From assembly GCF_001613085.1 (NCBI RefSeq), contig NZ_BDBR01000004.1, positions 124,001-188,000 of the forward strand: a stretch of DNA of 64,000 bases, in the 5' to 3' direction. The notes beneath the pieces were generated by a model. The model searched no databases. It saw only the letters and a program-made list of their open reading frames with translations, and was not told the DNA's origin. How positions within the stretch are numbered: position 1 is the first letter of the stretch; each line of letters starts with the position of its first letter. Positions 16,676 to 26,970 of this stretch are shown here, one piece after another. Made by a program: the position numbers and the translations under genes. The DNA comes from Nocardia salmonicida NBRC 13393. Lineage in GTDB: Bacteria; Actinomycetota; Actinomycetes; Mycobacteriales; Mycobacteriaceae.

Positions 16676-18133
16676 ATGCCCACAGAACACACGCACATCG
16701 TCGTGCTCGGCGCCGGATTCGGCGGAATCGGGCTGACGATCAAGCTGCGCGAAGCGGGGTTCGACGACATCGTCGTGCTCGAACGCGCCGATGACCTCGG
16801 CGGCACCTGGCAGGCGAACACCTACCCCGGCTGTGCGTGCGATGTCCCCTCCCAGCTCTACAGCTACTCCTTCGCGCCCAACGCGGACTGGTCGCGCACC
16901 TACGGCAAGCAGCCCGAGATCCTCGACTACCTGCGCTCGGTCGCCCAGGACAACGACGTGATCCGGCACGTGCGCCTCGGCACCGAACTGCTGGACGCGC
17001 GCTGGGACGACGAGCAGTCGGTGTGGCGGATCGAGACCTCGCGTGGCGAGCTCACCGCGGACTACTTCCTCTCCGCGGCGGGCATTTTCGCCGAGGCTAA
17101 GTACCCGTCGCTGCCCGGCATCGAGAACTTCGAGGGCACGGCCTTCCACTCCCTGCACTGGGATCACGGCCACGATCTGACCGGCAAGCGGGTCGCGGTG
17201 ATCGGTACCGGCGCCTCCGCGGTCCAGTTCGTGCCGGAGATCCAGCCGAAGGTCGACGCGCTGACGGTGTTCCAGCGATCGGCGCCGTGGATCGTGCCGC
17301 GGATGGACCGGGCCACCATCGGCCTGGAACGTCGACTGTTGCGGCAGATCCCGTTGGCGCAGAAAGCCGTTCGCGGTACCTGGTATTCGTTGATCGAGGG
17401 ATTCGGCCTGGTCGGGTTCGTCGACAACCGGTTCCGTCATCCCTTCGAGCTGCTCGGCCGAATCCAGTTGCGGCGTCAGATCCGCGACCCGGAACTGCGC
17501 GCCAAGGTGACGCCGGACTACATGATCGGCTGTAAGCGGGCGATCTTCTCCGACGCCTATCTCCCCGCCCTCGACAAGGACAATGTCGCGGTGGTGACCG
17601 ACGGCATCGCCGAGGTGCGCGCGCATTCCATCATTACCCGCGCCGGGGACGAGATCCCCGTGGACACCATCATCTACGGCACCGGATTCACCACCACGCC
17701 CAGCGTTTTCGACCGCATCGTCGGCCACGACGGGCGCTCGATCGCGCAGGTCTTCCAGCAGCGGCCGCAGACCTATCTGGGCGCCGCGGTGGCCGGATTC
17801 CCCAATTTCTTCTGCACGCTCGGTCCGTTCGGTGCGGCGGGCAACCAATCGGCGGTCTTCATGATCGAGTCGCAGATCGCCTACATCGTCGACGCGCTGA
17901 GCACGCTGCGCGCCCGCGGCGAGACCAGGGTCGAGGTCCGTCCGCAGGTGCAGCGCGATTTCGTGGAGGAGATGGGCAAACGCAGCGCCGACACCGTCTG
18001 GCTCACCGGCGGCTGCGAGAGCTACTACACCACCGCCGAAGGCGGCAACGCCGGGCTCTATCCGAACTGGAGTTTCGAATACCGCCGCCGCACCCGTCGA
18101 TTCGACATCGAGTCCTACGAGGTGTCGGCATGA
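16676..18133 (+). CDS. Flavin-containing (Baeyer-Villiger-type) monooxygenase, MymA-like
   Basis: 485-residue class B flavoprotein monooxygenase. The first Rossmann motif is GAGFGG at 12-17, followed by GGTWQANTYPGCACD. The fingerprint FEGTAFHSLHW lies at 152-162, matching F-x-G-x3-H-x3-W of Baeyer-Villiger and flavin-containing monooxygenases. The NADPH Rossmann motif VIGTGASAVQ follows. It inserts oxygen next to a carbonyl or oxidises a heteroatom. With the SDR, esterase and acyl-CoA ligase it matches the mymA-sadH-lipR-fadD13 set that M. tuberculosis uses in envelope lipid metabolism. It starts 3 bp after the aldehyde dehydrogenase stop and overlaps the SDR gene. Confidence 0.92.
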   Translation: MPTEHTHIVVLGAGFGGIGLTIKLREAGFDDIVVLERADDLGGTWQANTYPGCACDVPSQLYSYSFAPNADWSRTYGKQPEILDYLRSVAQDNDVIRHVRLGTELLDARWDDEQSVWRIETSRGELTADYFLSAAGIFAEAKYPSLPGIENFEGTAFHSLHWDHGHDLTGKRVAVIGTGASAVQFVPEIQPKVDALTVFQRSAPWIVPRMDRATIGLERRLLRQIPLAQKAVRGTWYSLIEGFGLVGFVDNRFRHPFELLGRIQLRRQIRDPELRAKVTPDYMIGCKRAIFSDAYLPALDKDNVAVVTDGIAEVRAHSIITRAGDEIPVDTIIYGTGFTTTPSVFDRIVGHDGRSIAQVFQQRPQTYLGAAVAGFPNFFCTLGPFGAAGNQSAVFMIESQIAYIVDALSTLRARGETRVEVRPQVQRDFVEEMGKRSADTVWLTGGCESYYTTAEGGNAGLYPNWSFEYRRRTRRFDIESYEVSA

Positions 18134-19005
18134 TGCGCCTGCCCGATCTCGCGCCGTCCAGCTGGTTCGCGCCCTCCTATGACGTGACGGGCAAGGTCGT
18201 CCTGATCACCGGTGCGGCTCAGGGTATCGGCCGAGAGCTGGCCGCGATCCTGTCCCGCCGTGGTGCGCGGGTCGTCGTGGTCGACATCGATGCGGTCGCG
18301 GCCCGCCGCGCCGCCGACGAGTTGGGGCTGGACGCCCACGGCATCGGCGCCGACGTCGCCGACCGGGCACAGATGTCAGCGGCGGTCGACGAGGTGGTGC
18401 GGCTGTTCGGCACCCTCGACGTGGTCGTCGCCAACGCGGGCGTGACTCCCGTGCCCGCCACCGTGCGCACGATGGACCCCGCGGACTTCGACCGGGTGAT
18501 CGGGATCAACCTCACCGGCGTGTTCAACACCGTGCATCCGGCGCTGGACCACATCGTGTCCGCGCGCGGACACGTCGTGGTCGTGTCCTCGTGCGCGGCC
18601 TTCGCGCCGGGGATGGGCGGGTCGCCGTACATGGTGAGCAAGGCCGCGGTCGAGCAGTTGGGACGGGCACTGCGCGTGGAACTCGCCGCGAGCGGGGCCA
18701 GTGCGGGCGTGGCCTACTTCGGCATCGTCGACACCGCGATGACCCACGACATGCTCGATTCCGACGATCTGGGCAAAGAGCTCGACGGGATGCTGCCGTG
18801 GCCGCTCAATGTGCGGATCACCGCCGAGTACGCGGCCCGCACGATCGCCGACGGTATCGGCCGCCGGGCGCCGCGCACCATCGCGCCCAGCGGGTGGGAG
18901 CCCTACGCCCTGCTGCGTGGGGCGATCAATGTCGTCCTCGACCACCGGCTCGCTGCCGACACCACGGTGCACGAGCTGATCCGGGCGATCGAGCGTCGTC
19001 GATGA
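18130..19005 (+). CDS. Short-chain dehydrogenase/reductase, SadH-like
   Basis: 291-residue classical SDR. Cofactor motif TGAAQGIG (about 23-30), NAG motif VANAGV near 103, catalytic Ser in SSCAAF and Tyr167/Lys171 in YMVSK. Asp after the second strand (VVVVDIDA) favours NAD+ over NADP+. The C-terminal tail is longer than minimal SDRs. It is likely to oxidise the alcohol or reduce the ketone that is substrate or product of the adjacent monooxygenase. It overlaps both neighbours by 4 bp. The similarity to mycobacterial SadH (Rv3085) rests mainly on gene context. Confidence 0.9.
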   Translation: MMRLPDLAPSSWFAPSYDVTGKVVLITGAAQGIGRELAAILSRRGARVVVVDIDAVAARRAADELGLDAHGIGADVADRAQMSAAVDEVVRLFGTLDVVVANAGVTPVPATVRTMDPADFDRVIGINLTGVFNTVHPALDHIVSARGHVVVVSSCAAFAPGMGGSPYMVSKAAVEQLGRALRVELAASGASAGVAYFGIVDTAMTHDMLDSDDLGKELDGMLPWPLNVRITAEYAARTIADGIGRRAPRTIAPSGWEPYALLRGAINVVLDHRLAADTTVHELIRAIERRR

Positions 19006-19952
19006 GCGCCGAACGCGGCTCGCTGCGGGCTCGCACGCTTCGGCAGATGTCGGCGTTCACCGTGGGACAGTTGGCCGCGCTCGCGCCGGTGAACGCCTAC
19101 ACGCTGCCAGCGTCGCGGCTGCTCATCGAGCAGGCCATGCGGGCGGGCGCGCCGCCGTTGCGCGCGACGACCACCGAGCGCGTGGACACCGACGGGATCC
19201 GCGGCGAGTGGGTGCGTGGGCCGCGAGCCGACCGCACCGACGCGGTCGTCCTCTACGTCCACGGTGGTGGGTTCGTCGCGGGCTCGGCCCTCGGGTATCG
19301 CGGCGTCGCGTCCCGATTGTCCACCGCGACAAAGCTTCCGGTGTTCACCCTGGACTACCGGCTCGCCCCCGAGCACCCCTACCCCGCCGCGCCGTCCGAT
19401 GTCGCCGCGGCGTTCCAGTGGCTGACCCGGCGTTACAGCGCCGACCGGATCGTCGTCGCCGGAGATTCGGCCGGCGGCTTCCTCGCGGCTCACCTGACCG
19501 TCGAGAACGCCCGCGCGGGGCGGCCCGAACCGGGTGCGCTGGTGTTGTTCTCCCCGATGGTCGACCTGAGTCTGGCCATCGCGGTCGACCACGAGAAGCA
19601 CGAGCACCGCGACGGTCTACTGTCCACCCAGATCGCCAGGCAGGCGATCGCCGCCTTCACCGCCGAACCGTTCGAGCTACAGCCCGTCCACGGAATGCGG
19701 TTGCCGCCCACCCTGATCCACGCCAGCGACACCGAGTATTTCGGCGCCGACGCGACCGAACTGGCGCGGCGCTGGCGGGCCACCGGGGCGCACTGCGAGC
19801 TGCAGGTGTGGCCGGATCAGATGCATGCGTTCCAGACGCTCCCCGCCGTCGTCCCCGAGTCAAGGACGGCCTATCGCGCGGCGGCCCGTTTCGTCGCCGC
19901 CCATCTCGACACCGCCCCCGCGGTCATGACCCAGAAAGTTCCTGCCTCGTGA
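19002..19952 (+). CDS. Alpha/beta-hydrolase-3 family esterase, LipR-like
   Basis: 316-residue hormone-sensitive-lipase family esterase. The oxyanion motif HGGGF starts at His87, the nucleophile Ser156 lies in GDSAGG, and the C-terminal acid and base are in ASDTEYF and DQMHAFQ. It would cleave esters such as those made by a Baeyer-Villiger monooxygenase, which fits the order monooxygenase, SDR, esterase. LipR (Rv3084) is the counterpart in the mymA operon. The ATG overlaps the SDR stop by 4 bp and the acyl-CoA synthetase GTG overlaps its own stop. No signal peptide, so cytoplasmic. Confidence 0.9.
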   Translation: MSAERGSLRARTLRQMSAFTVGQLAALAPVNAYTLPASRLLIEQAMRAGAPPLRATTTERVDTDGIRGEWVRGPRADRTDAVVLYVHGGGFVAGSALGYRGVASRLSTATKLPVFTLDYRLAPEHPYPAAPSDVAAAFQWLTRRYSADRIVVAGDSAGGFLAAHLTVENARAGRPEPGALVLFSPMVDLSLAIAVDHEKHEHRDGLLSTQIARQAIAAFTAEPFELQPVHGMRLPPTLIHASDTEYFGADATELARRWRATGAHCELQVWPDQMHAFQTLPAVVPESRTAYRAAARFVAAHLDTAPAVMTQKVPAS

Positions 19953-21748
19953 GCATTTCCCGTTTCGATACCCTGCCCGCAGCGTTCCAGCACACCGCGT
20001 CGCGCTATCCCGACGCGGTCGCTCTGCGCACCCCCGGTGATACCAAGACCATCACCTGGGGCGAGTACGCGGCCCAGGTTCGCGCGGTCGCCGCCGGGCT
20101 GGCCGGTCTCGGGGTGCGCCGCGGCGACACCGTCGCGTTGATGATGAGCAACCGGGTGGAGTTCTATCCCCTCGAGGTCGGCGCACAGCATCTGGGCGCC
20201 ACCTCGTTCTCGGTGTACAACACCCTCTCCCCCGACCAGCTCGCCTATGTCCTCGGCAATGCCGCGGCGCGCGTGGTGATCTGCGAGCCGCAGTACGCCA
20301 AGCTGATCGCCTCCTCCGGTGTCGACCTCGACCACATCGTGTGCGTGGACGAGGCGCCCGAGGGCACCCTGTCGGTGGCCGAACTGCTGGCGGCGGGCCG
20401 TGACGATTTCGATTTCGACGCCGCCTGGCGTGCGGTGCGCGGCGACGATGTCGCGACGCTGATCTACACCTCGGGCACCACCGGCGCGCCCAAGGGTGTC
20501 GAGACCACCCATGCCGCACTGCTGTTCCAGGTGTACGGCATCGCCGAGATCCTCGGCATCGAATTCGGTGACACCATTACCTCGTTCATGCCCACCGCAC
20601 ACATCGCCGACCGCCTGACCGGGCTCTACGTCCAGGAGGTGCTCGGCACCCAGGTGACCAGCGTCGGCGACCCCAAGCTGATCGCCGCCGCTCTCGCCGA
20701 CCTGCATCCGACGATCTGGGGCGCGGTGCCGCGGGTGTGGGAAAAGCTCAAGGCCGCCATCGAATTCAAGGTCGCGGCCGAACCCGACGAGACCCGCCGC
20801 CAAGCCATGACCTGGGCGCTGTCGGTCGCCGCGGCCCGCAGCGCCCATCAACTGGCGGACGAACCGGTGCCCGCCGAGCTCGCCGCCGAATGGGCGCGCG
20901 CCGACGAACTGGTACTGAGCAAGCTGCGCGCGACCCTCGGTCTGGACCGGGTGCGGTGGGCCATGTCGGGCGCGGCCCCGATCCCACCCCAGACGCTGGC
21001 CTTCTTCGCCGGACTCGGCATTCCGATCGCCGAGATCTGGGGCATGTCGGAGCTGTCGTGTATCTGCAGCGTCAGCCATCCCCGCGACGCCAAGCTCGGT
21101 GCGGTCGGAAAGCTGTTGCCCGGCATGGAATCACGGCTGTCCGACGACGGTGAACTGCACGTGCGCGGACCGCTGGTGATGAAGGGCTACCGCGGGCTGC
21201 CCACGCAGACCGCCGAGGCGATCGATGCCGCGGGCTGGCTGCACACCGGTGACATCGTCAGCATCGATGACGAGGGCTACCTCCGGGTCGTCGACCGCAA
21301 GAAAGAGATGATCATCAACGCGGCGGGCAAGAACATGTCTCCCACCAATATCGAGAACGCGATCAAGGCCGCCACCCCACTGATCGGCGCCATGGCCGTC
21401 CTCGGCGACGGCAGGTCCTACAACACCGCGTTGATCGTGCTCGACGCCGAATCCGTCGAGCCCTACGCGCGCGAACACGGGCTGCCCGATGCCTCCGCCG
21501 CCGCGCTGGCTGTCGACGCCACGGTGCTCGCCGCGATCGAAGCCGGTGTGGCAGCGGGAAACAGCAAGCTCTCGCGCGTCGAGCAGGTCAAGCGCTTCCG
21601 CATTCTGCCCACGTTCTGGGAGGCGGGCGGCGACGAGGTCACGCTCACCTTGAAGCTCAAGCGCAAGGTGATCGCCGAGAAGTACACCGCGCAGATCGAC
21701 GAGCTCTACGCCGAGCACCCGTCCGCCGACATCGTCAACGTCGGGTAG
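19949..21748 (+). CDS. Long-chain fatty acid-CoA ligase (FadD15/FAA1-type)
   Basis: 599-residue AMP-forming ligase. The P-loop A3 motif is LIYTSGTTGAPKG, the A5 region GMSELSCI, the A8 hinge DRKKEMIINAAGKNMSP, and a C-terminal catalytic lysine segment lies in TLKLKRKVI. The length and the region TSFMPTAHIADR fit the FAA1/FadD15 subgroup of long-chain acyl-CoA synthetases, longer than FadD13. It activates a fatty acid as acyl-AMP then acyl-CoA, the last step of the operon. GTG start overlaps the esterase stop. A strong hairpin follows 20 bp after the stop. Confidence 0.93.
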   Translation: MSISRFDTLPAAFQHTASRYPDAVALRTPGDTKTITWGEYAAQVRAVAAGLAGLGVRRGDTVALMMSNRVEFYPLEVGAQHLGATSFSVYNTLSPDQLAYVLGNAAARVVICEPQYAKLIASSGVDLDHIVCVDEAPEGTLSVAELLAAGRDDFDFDAAWRAVRGDDVATLIYTSGTTGAPKGVETTHAALLFQVYGIAEILGIEFGDTITSFMPTAHIADRLTGLYVQEVLGTQVTSVGDPKLIAAALADLHPTIWGAVPRVWEKLKAAIEFKVAAEPDETRRQAMTWALSVAAARSAHQLADEPVPAELAAEWARADELVLSKLRATLGLDRVRWAMSGAAPIPPQTLAFFAGLGIPIAEIWGMSELSCICSVSHPRDAKLGAVGKLLPGMESRLSDDGELHVRGPLVMKGYRGLPTQTAEAIDAAGWLHTGDIVSIDDEGYLRVVDRKKEMIINAAGKNMSPTNIENAIKAATPLIGAMAVLGDGRSYNTALIVLDAESVEPYAREHGLPDASAAALAVDATVLAAIEAGVAAGNSKLSRVEQVKRFRILPTFWEAGGDEVTLTLKLKRKVIAEKYTAQIDELYAEHPSADIVNVG

Positions 21749-21768
21749 TCGGCAACCTCAGCCGAAAA

Positions 21769-21806
21769 GCCGACAGCCCCAGCCGATTCCGGCTGGGGGC
21801 TGTCGG
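21769..21806. terminator. Bidirectional hairpin between the fadD-like and marR-like genes
   Basis: GCCGACAGCCCCAGCC (21769-21784) pairs with 21791-21806 around a 6-nt loop, with one bulged G. The 16-bp stem lies between two convergent genes (stops at 21748 and 21820). No U-tract follows, as is usual in high-GC actinobacteria. Confidence 0.75.
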
Positions 21807-21819
21807 CGTCTGGCGGATG

Positions 21820-22293
21820 TCAGCGTTGCCGGACGGCGTCGTAGGCCAGCGGCAGCGCATCGCCGGAATTCAGCGCCAGCAACGCTCGGTGCAGGTTGGT
21901 GCGCTCATCGGGATCGAGGCCGTCGAGCAGGTCGTTGTTCAGCGTGCCGACCAGCTCGTCGGCCTGCTCGACCGTGCGCTTCCCCTCCTCGGTGATCTCG
22001 ATGAGAAACCGTCGGCGGTCGCGGTGATCGCGAATCCTGGCGGCGAGCCCGGCTGCCTCCAGGTGGTCGATCGCGGCGACCATCGTGGTCGAGTCGATGC
22101 GCAAGCGCGTGCCCAGTTCGAGCTGCGAGCTGGCCTTGTCGCCGGCCAGCACCTTCAAGATCATGAAGTGCCTCGTCCGCAGCCCCAGCGTGGCGAGCCG
22201 ATCCTCGCTGACTCGGAACATCACCTGTCCGAGCTTGATCAGCAGGCAGGTGGTGTGGTCGGCGACCATATCCGGGAGCAACGGTTCGGTCAC
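21820..22293 (-). CDS. MarR-family transcriptional regulator
   Basis: 157 residues with the MarR winged helix: the recognition part spans ELGTRLRIDSTTMVAAIDHLEAAG (about 60-83), followed by the wing IRDHRDRRRFLIEITEEG with its conserved Asp-x-Arg. It forms a dimer that usually represses until a small phenolic or acyl ligand binds. The gene is divergent from the dienoyl-CoA reductase-like SDR gene at 22419, with a 125-bp gap holding a TAGT/ACTA inverted repeat, so that SDR is the likely target. Confidence 0.9.
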   Translation of the reverse strand: MTEPLLPDMVADHTTCLLIKLGQVMFRVSEDRLATLGLRTRHFMILKVLAGDKASSQLELGTRLRIDSTTMVAAIDHLEAAGLAARIRDHRDRRRFLIEITEEGKRTVEQADELVGTLNNDLLDGLDPDERTNLHRALLALNSGDALPLAYDAVRQR

Positions 22294-22384
22294 TGGTGGA
22301 AACCTCGATTTCTGGACTGGACAGCAGACCGATAGTAGTCGGGACGAGCCCCTGCCTCGGCCACCACAGCCGATAATCGCGACA

Positions 22385-22401
22385 AGTAATAGTTCGTACT
22401 A
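22385..22401. promoter_or_regulatory. Candidate MarR operator
   Basis: TAGTTCGTACTA (22390-22401) is an inverted repeat TAGT-TCGT-ACTA, preceded by AGTA at 22385. It is in the AT-richer part of the divergent gap, 18 bp before the SDR start codon, where binding would block transcription or initiation. Similar TAGTAGTC and GATAGTC words lie nearby. Confidence 0.35.
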
Positions 22402-22418
22402 CTGATAGTCTGCCTCGC

Positions 22419-23255
22419 ATGGAGTCAGAATTCATCCAGAAGATCGACCTGACCGACAAGGTCGTCGTCGTCGCGGGCGGGACCAGCGGCATCAATCTCG
22501 GTGTGGCCGAGGACTTCGCGCGAGCGGGCGCTCGGGTCGCGGTGCTCAGTCGCTCCGCGGACAAGGTCGACGCGGCCGTCGAACGGCTGCGCGCGCTCGG
22601 CGCAGAGGCGATCGGCGGGAGCGCCGATGTCCGCGATTACAGCGCGACCGAAGCGGTCCTGGAATCGGTGCATCAGCAGTTCGGCGACTTCGACGTGATG
22701 ATCTCCGGCGCGGCGGGCAACTTCCCCGCCGCCGCCCTCGGCATGTCCGCCAACGGGTTCAAGTCGGTGGTCGACATCGACCTGCTCGGCACGTTCAACG
22801 TTCTGCGCGCGAGCTACCCCTTCCTGCGCAAGCCGGGCGCCTCGGTCATCAACATCTCGGCACCGCAGTCGGAGTTGCCGACGATCACCCAGGCGCACGT
22901 ATGTGCCGCCAAGGCAGGCGTCGACATGCTCACCAAGGTCCTGGCGCTGGAATGGGGTCCGCACGGAGTCCGCGTCAACGGCGTGATCCCCGGCCCGATC
23001 GACGGAACCGAGGGTATGGCCCGCCTGGCGCCGACCGAGCAGGATCGGGCCCTGGTCACCGACAGCGTCCCGCTGCGCCGCTACGGCACCCCCCGCGACG
23101 TCGCCAACGTCTGCCGATTCCTCGCCTCTCCGCTCGCCGACTTCATCTCCGGCGTCGTGCTGCCCGCCGACGGCGGCTGGGTGCTCGGTGGCGCATCGCA
23201 AGCGATGGGCGTCATCGGGCAGCCGCTCCTCGATGCCGCACATCAGGGTTCCTGA
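22419..23255 (+). CDS. 2,4-dienoyl-CoA reductase-like SDR
   Basis: 278 residues. Cofactor motif AGGTSGINLGVA (Gly-rich, about 20-31) with Ser-Arg after the second strand (VLSRSADK), favouring NADPH. The usual Tyr-x3-Lys is absent: the site reads AHVCAAKAGVDML, followed by ALEWGPHGVRVN and GPIDGTEGMARL. This combination is the hallmark of peroxisomal-type 2,4-dienoyl-CoA reductases (DECR2), which remove double bonds from polyunsaturated acyl-CoA during beta-oxidation. Divergent from the MarR gene and followed by a strong terminator, so it is probably monocistronic. Confidence 0.85.
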   Translation: MESEFIQKIDLTDKVVVVAGGTSGINLGVAEDFARAGARVAVLSRSADKVDAAVERLRALGAEAIGGSADVRDYSATEAVLESVHQQFGDFDVMISGAAGNFPAAALGMSANGFKSVVDIDLLGTFNVLRASYPFLRKPGASVINISAPQSELPTITQAHVCAAKAGVDMLTKVLALEWGPHGVRVNGVIPGPIDGTEGMARLAPTEQDRALVTDSVPLRRYGTPRDVANVCRFLASPLADFISGVVLPADGGWVLGGASQAMGVIGQPLLDAAHQGS

Positions 23256-23272
23256 TCACCGACCTCACCCAC

Positions 23273-23314
23273 GAAAAGCGCCCGTCACACCAGGTGGTGT
23301 GGCGGGCGCTTTTC
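23273..23314. terminator. Bidirectional terminator hairpin
   Basis: A 19-bp stem, 23273-23291 pairing with 23296-23314, has a 4-nt AGGT loop and one G-T wobble. The ends GAAAA/TTTTC supply U-runs in both directions. It lies between the convergent SDR (stop 23255) and MFS gene (stop 23322). Confidence 0.85.
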
Positions 23315-23321
23315 GGCTTGC

Positions 23322-25553
<2,232 letters not shown>

Positions 25554-25568
25554 TCAATAAATTAGCAC

Positions 25569-25594
25569 AAACTGCAATATTTCAGAAACTGCAA
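25569..25594. promoter_or_regulatory. Direct repeats AAACTGCAA upstream of the tetR-efflux operon
   Basis: AAACTGCAA occurs at 25569-25577 and again at 25586-25594, 17 bp apart (start to start), in a short AT-rich gap of 43 bp before the TetR start. A repeat spacing of 1.6 helical turns and the location over the promoter fit operator use by the TetR protein. Confidence 0.45.
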
Positions 25595-25595
25595 A

Positions 25596-26390
25596 TCATT
25601 GCCCGCTAAGTCCGGCCGCTTGCCGAGTCAGTAGCCGGCGCAGCGCGACCGGGGTGTGGCCGAGGTGCTCGCGGACAGTTCGGGTCAGGTGGGGTTGGTC
25701 CGCGAAACCGAGGTCGGCGGCGAGATCGGCGAGGCCGGTGTCGCCGTGGGTGAGCCGATCGAGGGCCTGGCCGACGCGTACCCGGTTGCGGTAGTGGGTC
25801 AGTGAGACACCCATGTGGTGGGAGAACACCCGGCTCAGCCGGTACGGCGAGACCATCAGCAGTCCGGCCAGCGACCGCAACCCAGCGGCTTCGGGCGCAC
25901 CGGCGAGGATCGCGTGGCGCGCGGCGGCGACCATCGCCTGGTCGGCAGGCCGGGGACGCGGGGCCGACCGGCCGGTGGCGACAGCGACGAGCCGGAGCAG
26001 TTCCTCGGTCAGCGCGTAATCGATATCGCCGAGGGTGGCGGCACCGAGCAACCTGCGATGGGCCAGCTCGACACGCGCGTCGATGTACACCGCTCGGGCG
26101 GCCGTCGGTCCCTCCCAGAACTCGGGCGCGATGCTCACCGAGGTGCAGACGTCCCCACCTGCCGGATGGGCGAACCGTTCTTCCTCCCCGGGTGCGCCCA
26201 GGTAACCGAAAGTCGGATCCAGGTCTGCCTCGACCCCGTCGGCTCGACGCCGGAATCTACCGCGCCGCACGAGAACGAGGCGGTGCTCCCCGCAAGCCTC
26301 CGGCACCGACCATCGGGTGTGGTCGGCGTGGCAGGTCACCGTGGTCACGGTGAAATCCGGCCGGGCGGCAAGGGGTACGGCGCACAGCAT
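25596..26390 (-). CDS. AraC-family transcriptional regulator
   Basis: 264 residues from ATG 26390 (a TTG at 26432 would add 14 residues). The N-terminal half is a cupin-like sensing domain (HTRWSVPEACGEHRLVLVRRGRFRRR). The C-terminal half holds two AraC helix-turn-helix units: LAGLLMVSPYRLSRVFSHHMG and LAADLGFADQPHLTRTVREHLGHTP. It is divergent from the SRPBCC gene at 26510, which is the nearest candidate target. Effector unknown. Confidence 0.88.
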   Translation of the reverse strand: MLCAVPLAARPDFTVTTVTCHADHTRWSVPEACGEHRLVLVRRGRFRRRADGVEADLDPTFGYLGAPGEEERFAHPAGGDVCTSVSIAPEFWEGPTAARAVYIDARVELAHRRLLGAATLGDIDYALTEELLRLVAVATGRSAPRPRPADQAMVAAARHAILAGAPEAAGLRSLAGLLMVSPYRLSRVFSHHMGVSLTHYRNRVRVGQALDRLTHGDTGLADLAADLGFADQPHLTRTVREHLGHTPVALRRLLTRQAAGLSGQ

Positions 26391-26509
26391 GGGCTGACCG
26401 TACGCCGAGGCTACGACACATCGACCCCGCAAAGATCTTCAAGACCGGGGACCGGTCGGGACTGAATGCTGAGTGGGCACGAACCCCGCGGCCTGACCTG
26501 GAGGACACC

Positions 26510-26929
26510 ATGGCATCTGTTCACCGAGAATTTCTCGTCGACGCCGCACCGGACGAGGTCTGGGATGTACTGCGCGACTTCGGCGCTGTCCATCAACGAC
26601 TCGCTCCGGGCTTCGTCACCGATACCCGGCTCGACGCCGACACCCGCACAGTCACCTTCGCCGACGGGACCGTCGTCGCCGAACGGCTCGTCGACCTCGA
26701 TCCGGTGAGCAGGCGTGTCGCCTACACCGTGGTCGGCGGGAGTCTGCACCCCTCGCATCACCATGCTTGGATGCAGGCCGTACCGGAGGCCGACGGCAAG
26801 ACGCGATTCATCTGGCACACCGATGTTCTTCCCGAAGCGCTCGCCGCACCGATCGCCGAATCCGTCGAGCACGGAGCCACGGTGATCCGTTCGGCATTGG
26901 AGGCGGGGGCGATGAAGCCGATCTCGTGA
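26510..26929 (+). CDS. SRPBCC family protein
   Basis: 139 residues with the full SRPBCC/PYR1-like pattern: N-terminal strand VHREFLVDAAPDEVWDVLRDF, the next-strand motif TRTVTFADGTVVAERLVDLD, a His-rich turn PSHHHAWMQAV, and a long C-terminal helix. It resembles small ligand-binding or cyclase-like proteins found beside actinobacterial regulators. GAGGACACC lies before the ATG. It is divergent from the AraC gene and ends at a 16-bp hairpin. Ligand unknown. Confidence 0.82.
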   Translation: MASVHREFLVDAAPDEVWDVLRDFGAVHQRLAPGFVTDTRLDADTRTVTFADGTVVAERLVDLDPVSRRVAYTVVGGSLHPSHHHAWMQAVPEADGKTRFIWHTDVLPEALAAPIAESVEHGATVIRSALEAGAMKPIS

Positions 26930-26970
26930 CGTCGGTGGTGCTCACTCGTTGCGGGTGAGCACCACCGACG
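26930..26970. terminator. Perfect 16-bp hairpin between convergent genes
   Basis: Positions 26930-26945 are an exact inverted copy of 26955-26970 around a 9-nt loop. The stem starts right after the SRPBCC stop and covers the last codons of the convergent membrane protein gene, so it can terminate both transcripts. Confidence 0.8.

Noticed and set aside
15164..17848. 894-codon open frame on the minus strand
   Set aside because: It lies antisense to the aldehyde dehydrogenase and monooxygenase genes, whose motifs are unmistakable; its Asp/Gly/Arg-rich composition is that of a mirror frame in high-GC DNA.
13271..21748. Calling the operon a true mymA orthologue
   Set aside because: Gene order, the ligase subtype, the extra oxidative genes and the TetR regulator differ from the mycobacterial operon, so only resemblance is claimed.
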